A DNA stretch of 64,000 nucleotides from Pseudomonas sichuanensis (lineage in GTDB: Bacteria > Pseudomonadota > Gammaproteobacteria > Pseudomonadales > Pseudomonadaceae), in assembly GCF_003231305.1 (NCBI RefSeq), contig NZ_QKVM01000003.1, forward strand, positions 62,001-126,000, read 5' to 3'. Below the pieces are notes generated by a model. It made no database searches. It was given only the letters and a program-made list of their open reading frames with translations, and was not told where the DNA came from. Shown here piece by piece: positions 26,751 through 34,828 of this stretch (position 1 is the first letter of the stretch; each line of letters opens with the position of its first letter). The position numbers and the translations under genes were made by a program.

Positions 26751-26762
26751 ATTGGATCCAAT
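26751..26762. promoter_or_regulatory. ATTGGATCCAAT operator of the GntR gene
   Basis: A perfect 12-bp palindrome 27 bases upstream of the GntR start codon. It is identical to the site I recall for the Caulobacter VanR repressor, of the same FCD subfamily. Since lapG lies on the other side, it could also affect lapG, but it is 240 bases from that start. The remaining 26763-27000 stretch shows no gene. Confidence 0.6.
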
Positions 26763-27000
26763 AACCCTAGTGAGGGAACGGGGGTCTTGTCAAACCGCTT
26801 GCTTGGCGAGGCCTGCAGCCGGTGAAGAAACGCGGGTATCGTGAAGCAAGTCGCAGGCCTTGGGAAGTCGGTGAAAAGACCGCGGTCCGTACGAAGCGGG
26901 TTTGCCGACGGCTGGCAAACGGGCCACAACCTGCCATTGTCTTTTGCCATACCTGCCCGCACCATCGCGGCTTCCAACTGATTCTGAACGGGTGTTCGCA

Positions 27001-27693
27001 GTGGCGATACCTTGGGCCATTACAAGGACTGTACGCCGAATCGGTGCTGCCGCACTGCTGGGCTGCCTGTTGCTGGGCGGTACCCAGGCGGACTGGGACT
27101 TCTCGCAGATCAGCAGCCGTGCCCAGGCCCTCTACGGGCCCCTCGGCGCAGGCCAGGGGCGCATCGACGCCTGGCAACGCCTGCTGGCGACCCAACAGCA
27201 GGGCAGCGAGTTGGGCCAGTTGCAGGCGGTCAACCTGTTCTTCAACACGCAGCTGCGTTATGTCGAGGATATCGACCTGTGGCGCGAAGTCGACTATTGG
27301 GCCACGCCGGTCCAGTCGCTGATCAAGGGCGCCGGCGACTGCGAAGACTACGCCATCGCCAAGTACTTCAGCCTGCGGCGCCTGGGCATTCCCGCCGACA
27401 AACTGCGCATCACTTACGTCAAGGCCCTGCGGCTGAACCGGGCACACATGGTCCTGACCTATTATTCAAGCCCACAGGCCCAGCCACTGGTGCTCGACAG
27501 CCTGATGGACGCGATCAAGCCGGCCAGCCAGCGTACTGACCTGTTGCCGGTGTACGCTTTCAACGGCGAGGGCTTGTGGCTGACGGGGGCGGGCGGCAAC
27601 AAGAAAGTCGGCGATACCAAGCGCCTGTCGCGCTGGCAGGGGTTGCTGAAGAAAATGCAGGCCGAAGGGTTCCCGGCCGAGCCGGTTTACTGA
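27001..27693 (+). CDS. lapG: Periplasmic cysteine protease LapG
   Basis: A 230-residue bacterial transglutaminase-like cysteine protease. After a signal peptide (about 1-30), the catalytic triad is Cys114 (GAGDCEDYA), His149 (HMVLTYY) and Asp166 (LDSLMD), with almost the spacing of P. fluorescens LapG. LapG cuts the N-terminal retention module of LapA-type adhesins and releases them from the surface when c-di-GMP is low. Start choice is uncertain: GTG 27001 gives a clean signal peptide but has a weak ribosome binding site. It is followed 10 bases later by lapD, which holds LapG inactive. Confidence 0.92.
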   Translation: MAIPWAITRTVRRIGAAALLGCLLLGGTQADWDFSQISSRAQALYGPLGAGQGRIDAWQRLLATQQQGSELGQLQAVNLFFNTQLRYVEDIDLWREVDYWATPVQSLIKGAGDCEDYAIAKYFSLRRLGIPADKLRITYVKALRLNRAHMVLTYYSSPQAQPLVLDSLMDAIKPASQRTDLLPVYAFNGEGLWLTGAGGNKKVGDTKRLSRWQGLLKKMQAEGFPAEPVY

Positions 27694-27703
27694 AGGAGCA
27701 CAG

Positions 27704-29650
27704 ATGTCTCTGTTCAAACAATTGCTGCTTGCCATTTGCCTGCTCCTGACGGTCGCCTTCAGCGGCAGTTTCATGGTCAGCCTGGAGAGTTCGCGCAGCC
27801 AGTACATCAACCAGCTGCGCGCCCATGCCCAGGATGCCGCAACCGCTTTGGCGCTGGCGCTGACGCCGAACATCGACGACCCGGCAATGGTCGAGCTGAT
27901 GGTCAGCTCGATTTTCGACAGCGGTTATTACGCCAGCATCAAGGTCATCGAGCAGGGCTCCAACGCCGTGCTGGTCGAGCGCCATGCCGTACCCGACAGC
28001 GCAGGTGTACCGGCCTGGTTCATCCAGCTGGCCAACCTGGAGCCGGCCGGTGGCGATGCGATCGTCAGCCGTGGCTGGCAGCAGGCGGCTCGGGTCGAAG
28101 TGATCAGCCATCCGATGTTCGCCCTGGCCAAGCTCTGGCAGAGCGCCCTGGGCAGCCTGGGCTGGCTGTTGCTGTGCGGCGTGCTGAGTGCGGCGCTTGG
28201 CGCGCTGTTGCTGCGCCGCCAACTGCGGCCGCTGGATTACATGGTGGCGCAGTCCCACGCCATTGCCCGGCGCGAATTCCTCAGCCTGCCAGAACTGCCG
28301 CGCACGCCTGAGCTGCGCCGGGTGGTGCAGGCGATGAACCAGATGGTCGAAAAGCTCGAAGCCTTGTTCCGCGAGCAGGCCGAGCGCAGCGAGCAGTTGC
28401 GCAATGAGGTCTACCAGGACAGCCTCACGGGGCTGGCCAACCGCCAATACTTCGAGATGCAGCTCAGTGCCCAGGTCAGCAACCTGGAGGAGGCCCGCGC
28501 CGGTTACTTGGTGCTGTTGCGGGTACAGGACCTCGCCGGCCTCAACGCCCGCCTGGGTGGCCCGCGCAGCGATCAGTTGCTGCAGGCGGTGGCTGAGCAG
28601 CTGCGTCGTGCCTGCGCCCGTTACCCGCAAACCCATGACCTGATCGCCCGCAGCCGCGGGGGCGAGTTCGCCGTGCTGGCGCCGGGCATGGTGCATGACG
28701 AGGCGATCGAGCTGGCCCAGGCCCTGGAAGCCAACCTGCAGAGCCTGCACGAGACCGGTGCCAGCGATGTTGCCCCGGTGGCCTGTATCGGCATGGTCAG
28801 CTTTGAGCCGGGTGATGAGCCACAAGCCCTGCTCTCGCAGGCCGATGAGGCCCTTGCCCGGGCCGAGAGCCAGGCCACGCCGAGCTGGATATGCCTGGAG
28901 CAGGGGTCGGCAGCCCAGGCCGTCGGCAGCCAGCAAGCCTGGCACAGCCGCCTGGACCAGGCCCTGAGCAAAGGGCAGTTCGAGCTGTTCTTCCAGCCGG
29001 TGGTGGATTGCCAGGCACCGCAACGCATCCTGCATTTCAAGGTGACCTCACGGCTGCAGGACGGTCAGGGCGAGCCGTTGGCCGCCGGGTGCTTCCTGCC
29101 CTGGCTGGAGCGCTTCGGCTGGATGGCGCGGCTCGATGCGCTGATGCTGGAGCGGGTACTCAAGCATCTGCCACGGCACCACGCGGCGCTGGCGCTGAAC
29201 CTGTCAGCCGCGACCCTGGCCGATGCCCAGGCCTTGCAGCGCGTCTACGCGCTGTTGGGCCAGCACCGCGCACTGGGGCCGCGGCTGACCTTCGAAATTG
29301 GCGAAGAGCAGTTGCCCGAACAGGCCGTACTGGAGCAGTTCACCCGGCGCCTGCACGGCCTGGGTTTCAGCCTGGCCCTGCAGCGTTTTGGCGGGCGCTT
29401 CAGCATGATCGGCAACCTGGCCAACCTGGGCCTGGCGTATCTAAAGGTCGACGGTGGTTACATCCGCAACATCGACCACGAGCAGCACAAGCGCCTGTTC
29501 ATCGAGGCCATCCAACGGGCGGCGCACAGCATCGACCTGCCACTGATCGCCGAACGGGTGGAAACCCAGGGGGAGTTGAAGGTGCTGTGCGAGATGGGCG
29601 TGCAGGGCATTCAGGGGCAGCGGGTGGGGCGGCCGGCGCCCTGGCGTTGA
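27704..29650 (+). CDS. lapD: c-di-GMP receptor LapD
   Basis: A 648-residue inner-membrane receptor. It has a membrane segment (about 5-27), a periplasmic domain that docks LapG (28-150), a second membrane segment (about 152-172), HAMP, a degenerate GGDEF domain (SRGGEF) and a degenerate EAL domain in which EAL is replaced by KVT (HFKVTSRL). Both enzyme sites are lost as in known LapD, which binds c-di-GMP in the EAL domain and then sequesters LapG through its periplasmic domain. AAGGAG precedes ATG 27704. In contrast to KT2440 as I recall it, no lapC/lapB/lapA follows. Confidence 0.93.
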   Translation: MSLFKQLLLAICLLLTVAFSGSFMVSLESSRSQYINQLRAHAQDAATALALALTPNIDDPAMVELMVSSIFDSGYYASIKVIEQGSNAVLVERHAVPDSAGVPAWFIQLANLEPAGGDAIVSRGWQQAARVEVISHPMFALAKLWQSALGSLGWLLLCGVLSAALGALLLRRQLRPLDYMVAQSHAIARREFLSLPELPRTPELRRVVQAMNQMVEKLEALFREQAERSEQLRNEVYQDSLTGLANRQYFEMQLSAQVSNLEEARAGYLVLLRVQDLAGLNARLGGPRSDQLLQAVAEQLRRACARYPQTHDLIARSRGGEFAVLAPGMVHDEAIELAQALEANLQSLHETGASDVAPVACIGMVSFEPGDEPQALLSQADEALARAESQATPSWICLEQGSAAQAVGSQQAWHSRLDQALSKGQFELFFQPVVDCQAPQRILHFKVTSRLQDGQGEPLAAGCFLPWLERFGWMARLDALMLERVLKHLPRHHAALALNLSAATLADAQALQRVYALLGQHRALGPRLTFEIGEEQLPEQAVLEQFTRRLHGLGFSLALQRFGGRFSMIGNLANLGLAYLKVDGGYIRNIDHEQHKRLFIEAIQRAAHSIDLPLIAERVETQGELKVLCEMGVQGIQGQRVGRPAPWR

Positions 29651-29652
29651 GC

Positions 29653-29674
29653 CCAGCGCCGGGCAGGGCGCTGG
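29653..29674. terminator. Hairpin between convergent lapD and the next gene
   Basis: An 8-bp stem (CCAGCGCC / GGCGCTGG) with a 6-base loop lies in the 30-base gap between two convergent stop codons. There is no T run, so confidence is low. Confidence 0.35.
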
Positions 29675-29680
29675 CAAGCC

Positions 29681-30040
29681 TCAGATCAGCCCGCCGTGCT
29701 CATCCTCCTCGATCAGGTTGTTCAGGCCACCCAGGGCCTTGCGCGCGCTGGAGCGGCTCAGCAGCTTGGCCTGGGCGCCTGGGGGCAGGTCGGTGATGCT
29801 GAACACGCCCTTGGCGGTCAGCACCTCGATCAGGTCCTCCAGTACCCGGATCATGTCCAGGTCGCTCTGCTTGAGCTGCTGCAGGCTGTTCTCGACGGCG
29901 TCCTCGGCGAGCCATGCCTGGACTTCCGCCTGGTCGGCGGACAGCATTTCCGTGTAGCCGTGATAGGGGGCTGCTTCTACCCGCAGCAACTGGCCGTCGG
30001 CGTCGCGTTGCACGTAGAACATGGCGTCGTCCCTCGTCAT
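29681..30040 (-). CDS. Small conserved Pseudomonas protein (mis-named tryptophan synthase beta-like)
   Basis: A 119-residue acidic protein without signal or membrane segments. The segment MFYVQRDADGQLLRVEAAPY and the middle helix QQLKQSDLDMIRVLEDLIE are typical of a small Pseudomonas family that databases often label 'tryptophan synthase subunit beta like', although it has no such domain. ATG 30040 has AAGGAA upstream; ATG 30022 (MFYVQ) is an alternative. Function unknown. Confidence 0.75.
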   Translation of the reverse strand: MTRDDAMFYVQRDADGQLLRVEAAPYHGYTEMLSADQAEVQAWLAEDAVENSLQQLKQSDLDMIRVLEDLIEVLTAKGVFSITDLPPGAQAKLLSRSSARKALGGLNNLIEEDEHGGLI

Positions 30041-30290
30041 CAAGTTTCCTTTGGGTAGCCAGCAGCATAGGCAAAGTTCGCCGAGCGTGTCGGCCCGCGG
30101 GCACGGCACAGCCTCATATGCATATGCATTAACGGTATTTAAATTATTGTTCTTATGACTTTATAGTCACTGCCACTGCGTACCTGCCGACCAATCGGCG
30201 CGCCGCACGACTCGAACCCACACGGGCAATCCCCGTGCGTTTCTGATCGTTGCGCGCCTTGGAAGTCGCGCACTTGCGTGGGAGTGAACA
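30041..30290. promoter_or_regulatory. AT-rich promoter region of the tauD-ABC operon
   Basis: The 30112-30170 part is AT-rich, with a doubled ATGCAT (30116-30130) and TGACT-N4-AGTCA (about 30155-30168). It probably holds the promoter and activator sites of the sulfur-type operon. CysB or Cbl control is inference from the gene content. Confidence 0.35.
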
Positions 30291-31190
30291 ATGCCAGCCG
30301 CCTCGAACGCCTTGTCGACCATCGACAGCGCCTTGCCGCAAACCTTCGAAGTCCGCCCGTTCGCAGGTACCGTCGGCGCCGAGATCGTCGGCCTCGACCT
30401 GACCCGACCGGTCAACGCCGAGGATTTCAACCGAATCCATCGCGCCCACCTGGACCACCACGTACTGGTGTTCCGCGACCAGCGCATCAGCCCCGAGCAA
30501 CAGATCGCCTTCAGCCGCCGCTTCGGTGAACTGCAGATCCACGTGCTCAAACAGTTCCTGCTGGCCGGCCACCCCGAGATCCTGATCGTGTCCAACATCG
30601 TCGAGGGCGGTACCAACATCGGCCTGGGCGATGCCGGCAAGTTCTGGCACTCGGACCTGTCGTACAAGCCACTGCCGAGCCTGGGTTCGATGTTGCATGC
30701 CCAGGAGCTGCCCAGCGAGGGCGGCGACACCCTGTTCGCCGACATGCACAAGGCCTGGGACGCCGTACCCGATGCCCTGCGCAAGGTCATCAAGGGCCGT
30801 GACGCCGCCCACTCCTACACCGCGCGTTATGCCGAGACCAAGTTCGAAGGCAACTGGCGCCCGACCTTGAGCGCCGAGCAGTTGGCCCAGGTGCAGGAAG
30901 TCATCCACCCGGTGGTGCGCACCCACCCGGAGAACGGGCGCCAGGCGCTGTTCGTCAGCGAGGGCTTCACCACCCGCATCGTCGGCCTGCCCGATGACGA
31001 AAGCCGCGACGTGCTGCAGCAGCTGTACGCCCTGAGCGTGCTCGAACAGAACATCTACCGCCATCAGTGGCAGCCCCATGACCTGGTGTTCTGGGACAAC
31101 CGCTCGCTGATCCACCTGGCCACCGGTTGCCCCGCGCACCTGCGGCGCAAGCTGTACCGCACCACCATCCAGGGCGATGCCCCGTACTGA
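30291..31190 (+). CDS. TauD/TfdA-family Fe(II)/2-oxoglutarate dioxygenase
   Basis: A 299-residue dioxygenase with the facial triad His120-Xaa-Asp122 (FWHSDLSY) and His275 (SLIHLATG). A C-terminal Arg (HLRRKLYRTT) suits 2-oxoglutarate binding. TauD-type enzymes hydroxylate sulfonates or sulfate esters next to the sulfur group and release sulfite or sulfate; some members act on herbicide-type ethers instead. It is the first gene of a four-gene operon with a sulfonate-type ABC importer, so an organosulfur substrate is likely. The exact substrate cannot be read. Confidence 0.88.
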   Translation: MPAASNALSTIDSALPQTFEVRPFAGTVGAEIVGLDLTRPVNAEDFNRIHRAHLDHHVLVFRDQRISPEQQIAFSRRFGELQIHVLKQFLLAGHPEILIVSNIVEGGTNIGLGDAGKFWHSDLSYKPLPSLGSMLHAQELPSEGGDTLFADMHKAWDAVPDALRKVIKGRDAAHSYTARYAETKFEGNWRPTLSAEQLAQVQEVIHPVVRTHPENGRQALFVSEGFTTRIVGLPDDESRDVLQQLYALSVLEQNIYRHQWQPHDLVFWDNRSLIHLATGCPAHLRRKLYRTTIQGDAPY

Positions 31191-31208
31191 CGACTGAGGA
31201 AAAACATC

Positions 31209-32228
31209 ATGCGCAAATCCATCAGCCGCCTGGCGGCAAGCATCGGCCTGGGCGCCAGTCTGGTTGTCGGCAGCCTCGCGGCGCCGAGCGTGGCCCACGC
31301 CGAGGGCAAGATCCGCATCGCCGAGCAGTTCGGCATCGTCTACCTGTTGCTCAACGTGGTACGCGACCAGCAACTGATCGAAAAGCACGGCAAGGAGCAG
31401 GGCATCGACATCGCCGTCGATTGGGCCCAACTCTCGGGCGGCGCGGCGATCAACGACGCCTTGCTGTCCGGCTCGGTGGACATCGCCGGCGCCGGCGTCG
31501 GCCCGCTGTTGACCGTGTGGGACCGCACCAAAGGCCGGCAGAACGTCAAGGCCGTGGCGTCGCTGGGCAACTTCCCGTACTACCTGGTCAGCAGCAACCC
31601 CAACGTGAAGACCATCGCCGACATCGGCGACAAGGACCGCATCGCCGTACCGGCGGTGGGTGTGTCGGTGCAGTCGCGCTTCCTGCAGTACGCCGCAGCC
31701 CAGCAATGGGGCGACAAGGAGTACAACCGCCTCGACAAGTACACCCTGGCCGTGCCGCACCCGGATGCCACCGCCGCGCTGCTGGCCGGCGGCACCGAGC
31801 TCAACGGGCACTTCTCCAACCCGCCGTTCCAGGACCAGGTGCTGGCCAACAAGAACGTCCACGTGGTGCTCAACAGCTATGACCTGCTCGGCCCCAATTC
31901 GCCGACCCTGCTGTTCGCCACCGAGAAATTCCGCAAGGACAACCCCAAGACCTACAAGGCCTTCGTCGATGCCCTGGCCGAAGCCGCCGACTTTGCCCAG
32001 AAAGACAAGGCGGCCGCCGCCGACACCTATATCCGCGTGACCAAGGCCAAGATCGACCGTGACGCACTGATCAAGCTGATCGACAACCCGCAGTACGAAT
32101 TCACCGTGACCCCGAAGAACACCTACAAGCTGGCCGACTTCCTTTACCGCGTCGGTGCGATCAAGAACAAGCCGGCATCGTGGAAGGACTACTTCTTCCA
32201 GGATGAACGCCCGCTGCAGGGGAGCTGA
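31209..32228 (+). CDS. ABC transporter substrate-binding protein (sulfonate/NMT1 type)
   Basis: This 339-residue periplasmic protein has a signal peptide ending in AHA about residue 33. A type II binding fold follows that resembles SsuA/TauA-like NMT1 proteins (LSGGAAINDALLSGSVDIA, then FSNPPFQDQVL). It would capture an organosulfur compound or related anion for the ATPase and permease encoded just downstream. AGGA lies before ATG 31209, 18 bases after the dioxygenase gene. Confidence 0.88.
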   Translation: MRKSISRLAASIGLGASLVVGSLAAPSVAHAEGKIRIAEQFGIVYLLLNVVRDQQLIEKHGKEQGIDIAVDWAQLSGGAAINDALLSGSVDIAGAGVGPLLTVWDRTKGRQNVKAVASLGNFPYYLVSSNPNVKTIADIGDKDRIAVPAVGVSVQSRFLQYAAAQQWGDKEYNRLDKYTLAVPHPDATAALLAGGTELNGHFSNPPFQDQVLANKNVHVVLNSYDLLGPNSPTLLFATEKFRKDNPKTYKAFVDALAEAADFAQKDKAAAADTYIRVTKAKIDRDALIKLIDNPQYEFTVTPKNTYKLADFLYRVGAIKNKPASWKDYFFQDERPLQGS

Positions 32229-32234
32229 CCGACC

Positions 32235-33098
32235 ATGACCGCCCCATTGCCAGGCCACACGGCCAGCAACCTGAGCCGTGTCGCCACCCCTCCGCTGCTG
32301 GCGGTGGACAACCTGAGCCTCGAATACCGCACCGCCCAGCGCGTGGTGCGGGCCACCCACCAGGTCAGTTTCGAAGTCGACCGCGCCGACCGCTTCGTGC
32401 TGCTCGGCCCCTCCGGCTGCGGCAAGTCCACCTTGCTCAAGGCCGTGGCCGGGTTCATCGAGCCCCGTGAAGGGCAGATCCTTTTGCAAGGCCAGCCGGT
32501 ACGCGGGCCCGGGCCGGACCGTATCGTGGTGTTCCAGGAGTTCGACCAGTTACCGCCGTGGAAGACGGTGAAGCAGAACGTGATGTTCCCGCTGCTGGTG
32601 TCCGGCCAGCTCAAGCGCGCCGAGGCCGAGGAGCGCGCCTTGCACTATCTGGAAAAGGTCGGCCTGGCGGCGTTCGCCGATGCCTATCCGCACACCCTGT
32701 CCGGCGGCATGAAGGCCCGGGTGGCGATTGCCCGGGCGCTGGCGACCCAGCCGAAGATCCTGCTGATGGACGAGCCCTTTGCCGCGCTCGATGCCCTGAC
32801 CCGCCGCAAGATGCAGGAAGAATTGCTGCTGTTGTGGGAAGAGGTGCGCTTCACCTTGCTGTTCGTCACCCACTCCATCGAAGAAGCGCTGGTGGTGGGC
32901 AACCGCATCCTGCTGCTGTCGCCGCACCCGGGCCGAGTGCGGGCCGAAGTGCACAGTCACCAGTACCACCTCGGCAGCCTGGGTGGCAGCGACTTCCAGG
33001 CCAGTGCCCGGCGCATCCACCGCTTGCTGTTCGACGAAGACGAGGCGCCGGCACAGGCCAGCGACCTTGGCTTCAACGATATCCGCATCGCCTACTGA
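32235..33098 (+). CDS. ABC transporter ATP-binding protein (SsuB/TauB-like)
   Basis: A 287-residue ATPase with Walker A GPSGCGKST, Q-loop FQEFDQLPPWKTV, signature LSGGMKARVAIARAL, Walker B ILLMDEPFAALD and H-loop VTHSIEEAL. The pattern is that of the nitrate/sulfonate/taurine importer class. It sits 6 bases after the binding-protein gene and drives uptake together with the following permease. Confidence 0.9.
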   Translation: MTAPLPGHTASNLSRVATPPLLAVDNLSLEYRTAQRVVRATHQVSFEVDRADRFVLLGPSGCGKSTLLKAVAGFIEPREGQILLQGQPVRGPGPDRIVVFQEFDQLPPWKTVKQNVMFPLLVSGQLKRAEAEERALHYLEKVGLAAFADAYPHTLSGGMKARVAIARALATQPKILLMDEPFAALDALTRRKMQEELLLLWEEVRFTLLFVTHSIEEALVVGNRILLLSPHPGRVRAEVHSHQYHLGSLGGSDFQASARRIHRLLFDEDEAPAQASDLGFNDIRIAY

Positions 33099-33111
33099 CA
33101 GGAGCCTTGGC

Positions 33112-33975
33112 ATGACGACGACAGCTGTTCGCCAGGAATACGAAGTGCAACTGCAGCCCCTGCCCGGGGTGCCGCTGGAACGTGATCTGCCGCTGGCCCA
33201 GCGCCTGTGGCAGCAAGGCTGGCTGCGCAAGGCGATGATCCTGGTGCTGCTGGCCGGGGTGTGGGAGCTGGTGGCGCGCTTCACCGACAACGACCTGCTG
33301 TTGCCGAGCTTTGTGCAGACCGCTACGGCGTTGGGGGAGGGGCTGCTCAGCGGCGAAATATTCGCCAAGGTCGGCGTGTCGCTGGTGGTGCTGCTCAAGG
33401 GCTACGTACTGGGGATCGTCCTGGCCTTCGGCCTGACCAGCCTGGCGGTGTCGACCCAACTGGGGCGCGACTTGCTGGGCACCCTGACCTCGATGTTCAA
33501 CCCGTTGCCGGCCATCGCCCTGCTGCCGCTGGCGCTGCTGTGGTTCGGGCTGGGCGACAACAGCCTGATCTTCGTGCTGGTGCATTCGGTGCTGTGGGCG
33601 CTGGCACTGAACACATACGCGGGCTTTCTCGGCGTGTCCGAAACCCTGCGCATGGCCGGGCGCAATTACGGCCTGCGCGGCTTGCGCCTGGTGCTGCATA
33701 TCCTGGTGCCGGCGGCGCTGCCGTCGATCCTGTCGGGGCTGAAGATCGGCTGGGCCTTCGCCTGGCGCACCTTGATCGCCGCCGAGCTGGTGTTTGGCGC
33801 CAGCAGCGGTAAGGGCGGGTTGGGTTGGTACATCTTCCAGAACCGCAACGAGCTGTATACCGACAAGGTGTTCGCCGGGTTGGCGGTGGTGATCCTGATC
33901 GGGTTGCTGGTGGAAGGGCTGGTGTTCAATACCCTGGAGCGGCTGACCGTGCGGCGCTGGGGCATGCAGCGCTAG
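33112..33975 (+). CDS. ABC transporter permease (SsuC/TauC-like)
   Basis: A 287-residue inner-membrane permease with about six membrane segments. The EAA-type loop (AGRNYGLRGLRLVLHILVPA, ending in ALPSILSGLKIG) is the contact to the ATPase. ATG 33112 has AGGAG at good spacing; the longer upstream open frame only overlaps the ATPase gene. A REP pair follows, probably ending the operon. Confidence 0.9.
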   Translation: MTTTAVRQEYEVQLQPLPGVPLERDLPLAQRLWQQGWLRKAMILVLLAGVWELVARFTDNDLLLPSFVQTATALGEGLLSGEIFAKVGVSLVVLLKGYVLGIVLAFGLTSLAVSTQLGRDLLGTLTSMFNPLPAIALLPLALLWFGLGDNSLIFVLVHSVLWALALNTYAGFLGVSETLRMAGRNYGLRGLRLVLHILVPAALPSILSGLKIGWAFAWRTLIAAELVFGASSGKGGLGWYIFQNRNELYTDKVFAGLAVVILIGLLVEGLVFNTLERLTVRRWGMQR

Positions 33976-33991
33976 GCCTGCTGTGCCGGCC

Positions 33992-34052
33992 CTTTCGCGG
34001 GGCAAGCCCGCTCCTACGAATAACGTGGGAGCGGGCTTGCCCCGCGATAGGG
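33992..34052. repeat. REP pair between convergent genes
   Basis: Inverted REP copies: left about 33995-34016 (with CTCCTAC variant end) and right 34025-34049. They lie between the permease and the HTH gene. Confidence 0.85.
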
Positions 34053-34065
34053 CCGCTACAGGCCA

Positions 34066-34623
34066 CTACACCTGGTACTGCGCCGCCGCATTGGCCAGGG
34101 TCCGGCCAATTTCCTCACGCAACGCCAGTGGCAACTCCACCACCAACCCTTCCCCCTGGCTCAGCAGCCACCAGCGCAACGGCCAGCCATCGATCACCGT
34201 TGCCCGTAGCCGGTGCCCCTGCTCCAGCGCCGTCAGCTGCATATCCCCGGTCAGCGGCGCTTCGCGCAGTTGCCGCGCCAGCAGGTCGCTGACCCACGCT
34301 TGCAGTTCCACGCCCTCATCCTGGGCCGGTTGCAACGTATCGCTGCGCAAATACCCCTGCAGGTCGAAATTGCCGCGCAGCTCGCTGCCGGCCTTGGCCG
34401 ACCAGTGCCAGCCGAACGGGATGCTTTTGTCGTTACGTTCCAGCGGGAAGATCAGCGACAGCTCGTTGAGGTCGCGCTCGACGGTGCGTTTGCTGACGTT
34501 GAAGCCCACGTCGCGCAGGCGCCACACCAGTTCTGCGCTGGTGGTCCCGGGGGAGCGGCTGGGCAAATGGCGCAGAAGCGCCCATTGGCGGCTAAGGGTG
34601 GCGCGGGTGGTGGCGAACGGCAA
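34066..34623 (-). CDS. Short HTH regulator ending in a WCX-like domain (WYL family without WYL)
   Basis: A 185-residue protein with an N-terminal winged HTH (LSRQWALLRHLPSR then VSKRTVERDLNEL) as in WYL-family regulators. The C-terminal part (about 105-185) resembles the WCX extension of that family (VELQAWVSDLLARQ ... GWPLRWWLLSQGEGLVVE ... REEIGRTLANA). Family members usually have about 300 residues with a WYL ligand domain between; here it appears to be missing. No frameshift is obvious. Function and targets unknown. Confidence 0.65.
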   Translation of the reverse strand: MPFATTRATLSRQWALLRHLPSRSPGTTSAELVWRLRDVGFNVSKRTVERDLNELSLIFPLERNDKSIPFGWHWSAKAGSELRGNFDLQGYLRSDTLQPAQDEGVELQAWVSDLLARQLREAPLTGDMQLTALEQGHRLRATVIDGWPLRWWLLSQGEGLVVELPLALREEIGRTLANAAAQYQV

Positions 34624-34828
34624 AGGAAACGTCCTTGTCTAGGCTTGCCGCCATAGAATGGCGGCACGGGCAGGTCATGGCAATTGGCCACAGCCTGCTC
34701 AGATCAAGGAACAGACAATTGGTTGCCTGGCCCTGGATCGTTCGCGACAGGTTTTGTCGTGACGTCGCGCAGAATCACGCCCCATCACAGCAAAGCCTGG
34801 AGCTGTGCGCCGTTCAATGAGGATGAAC

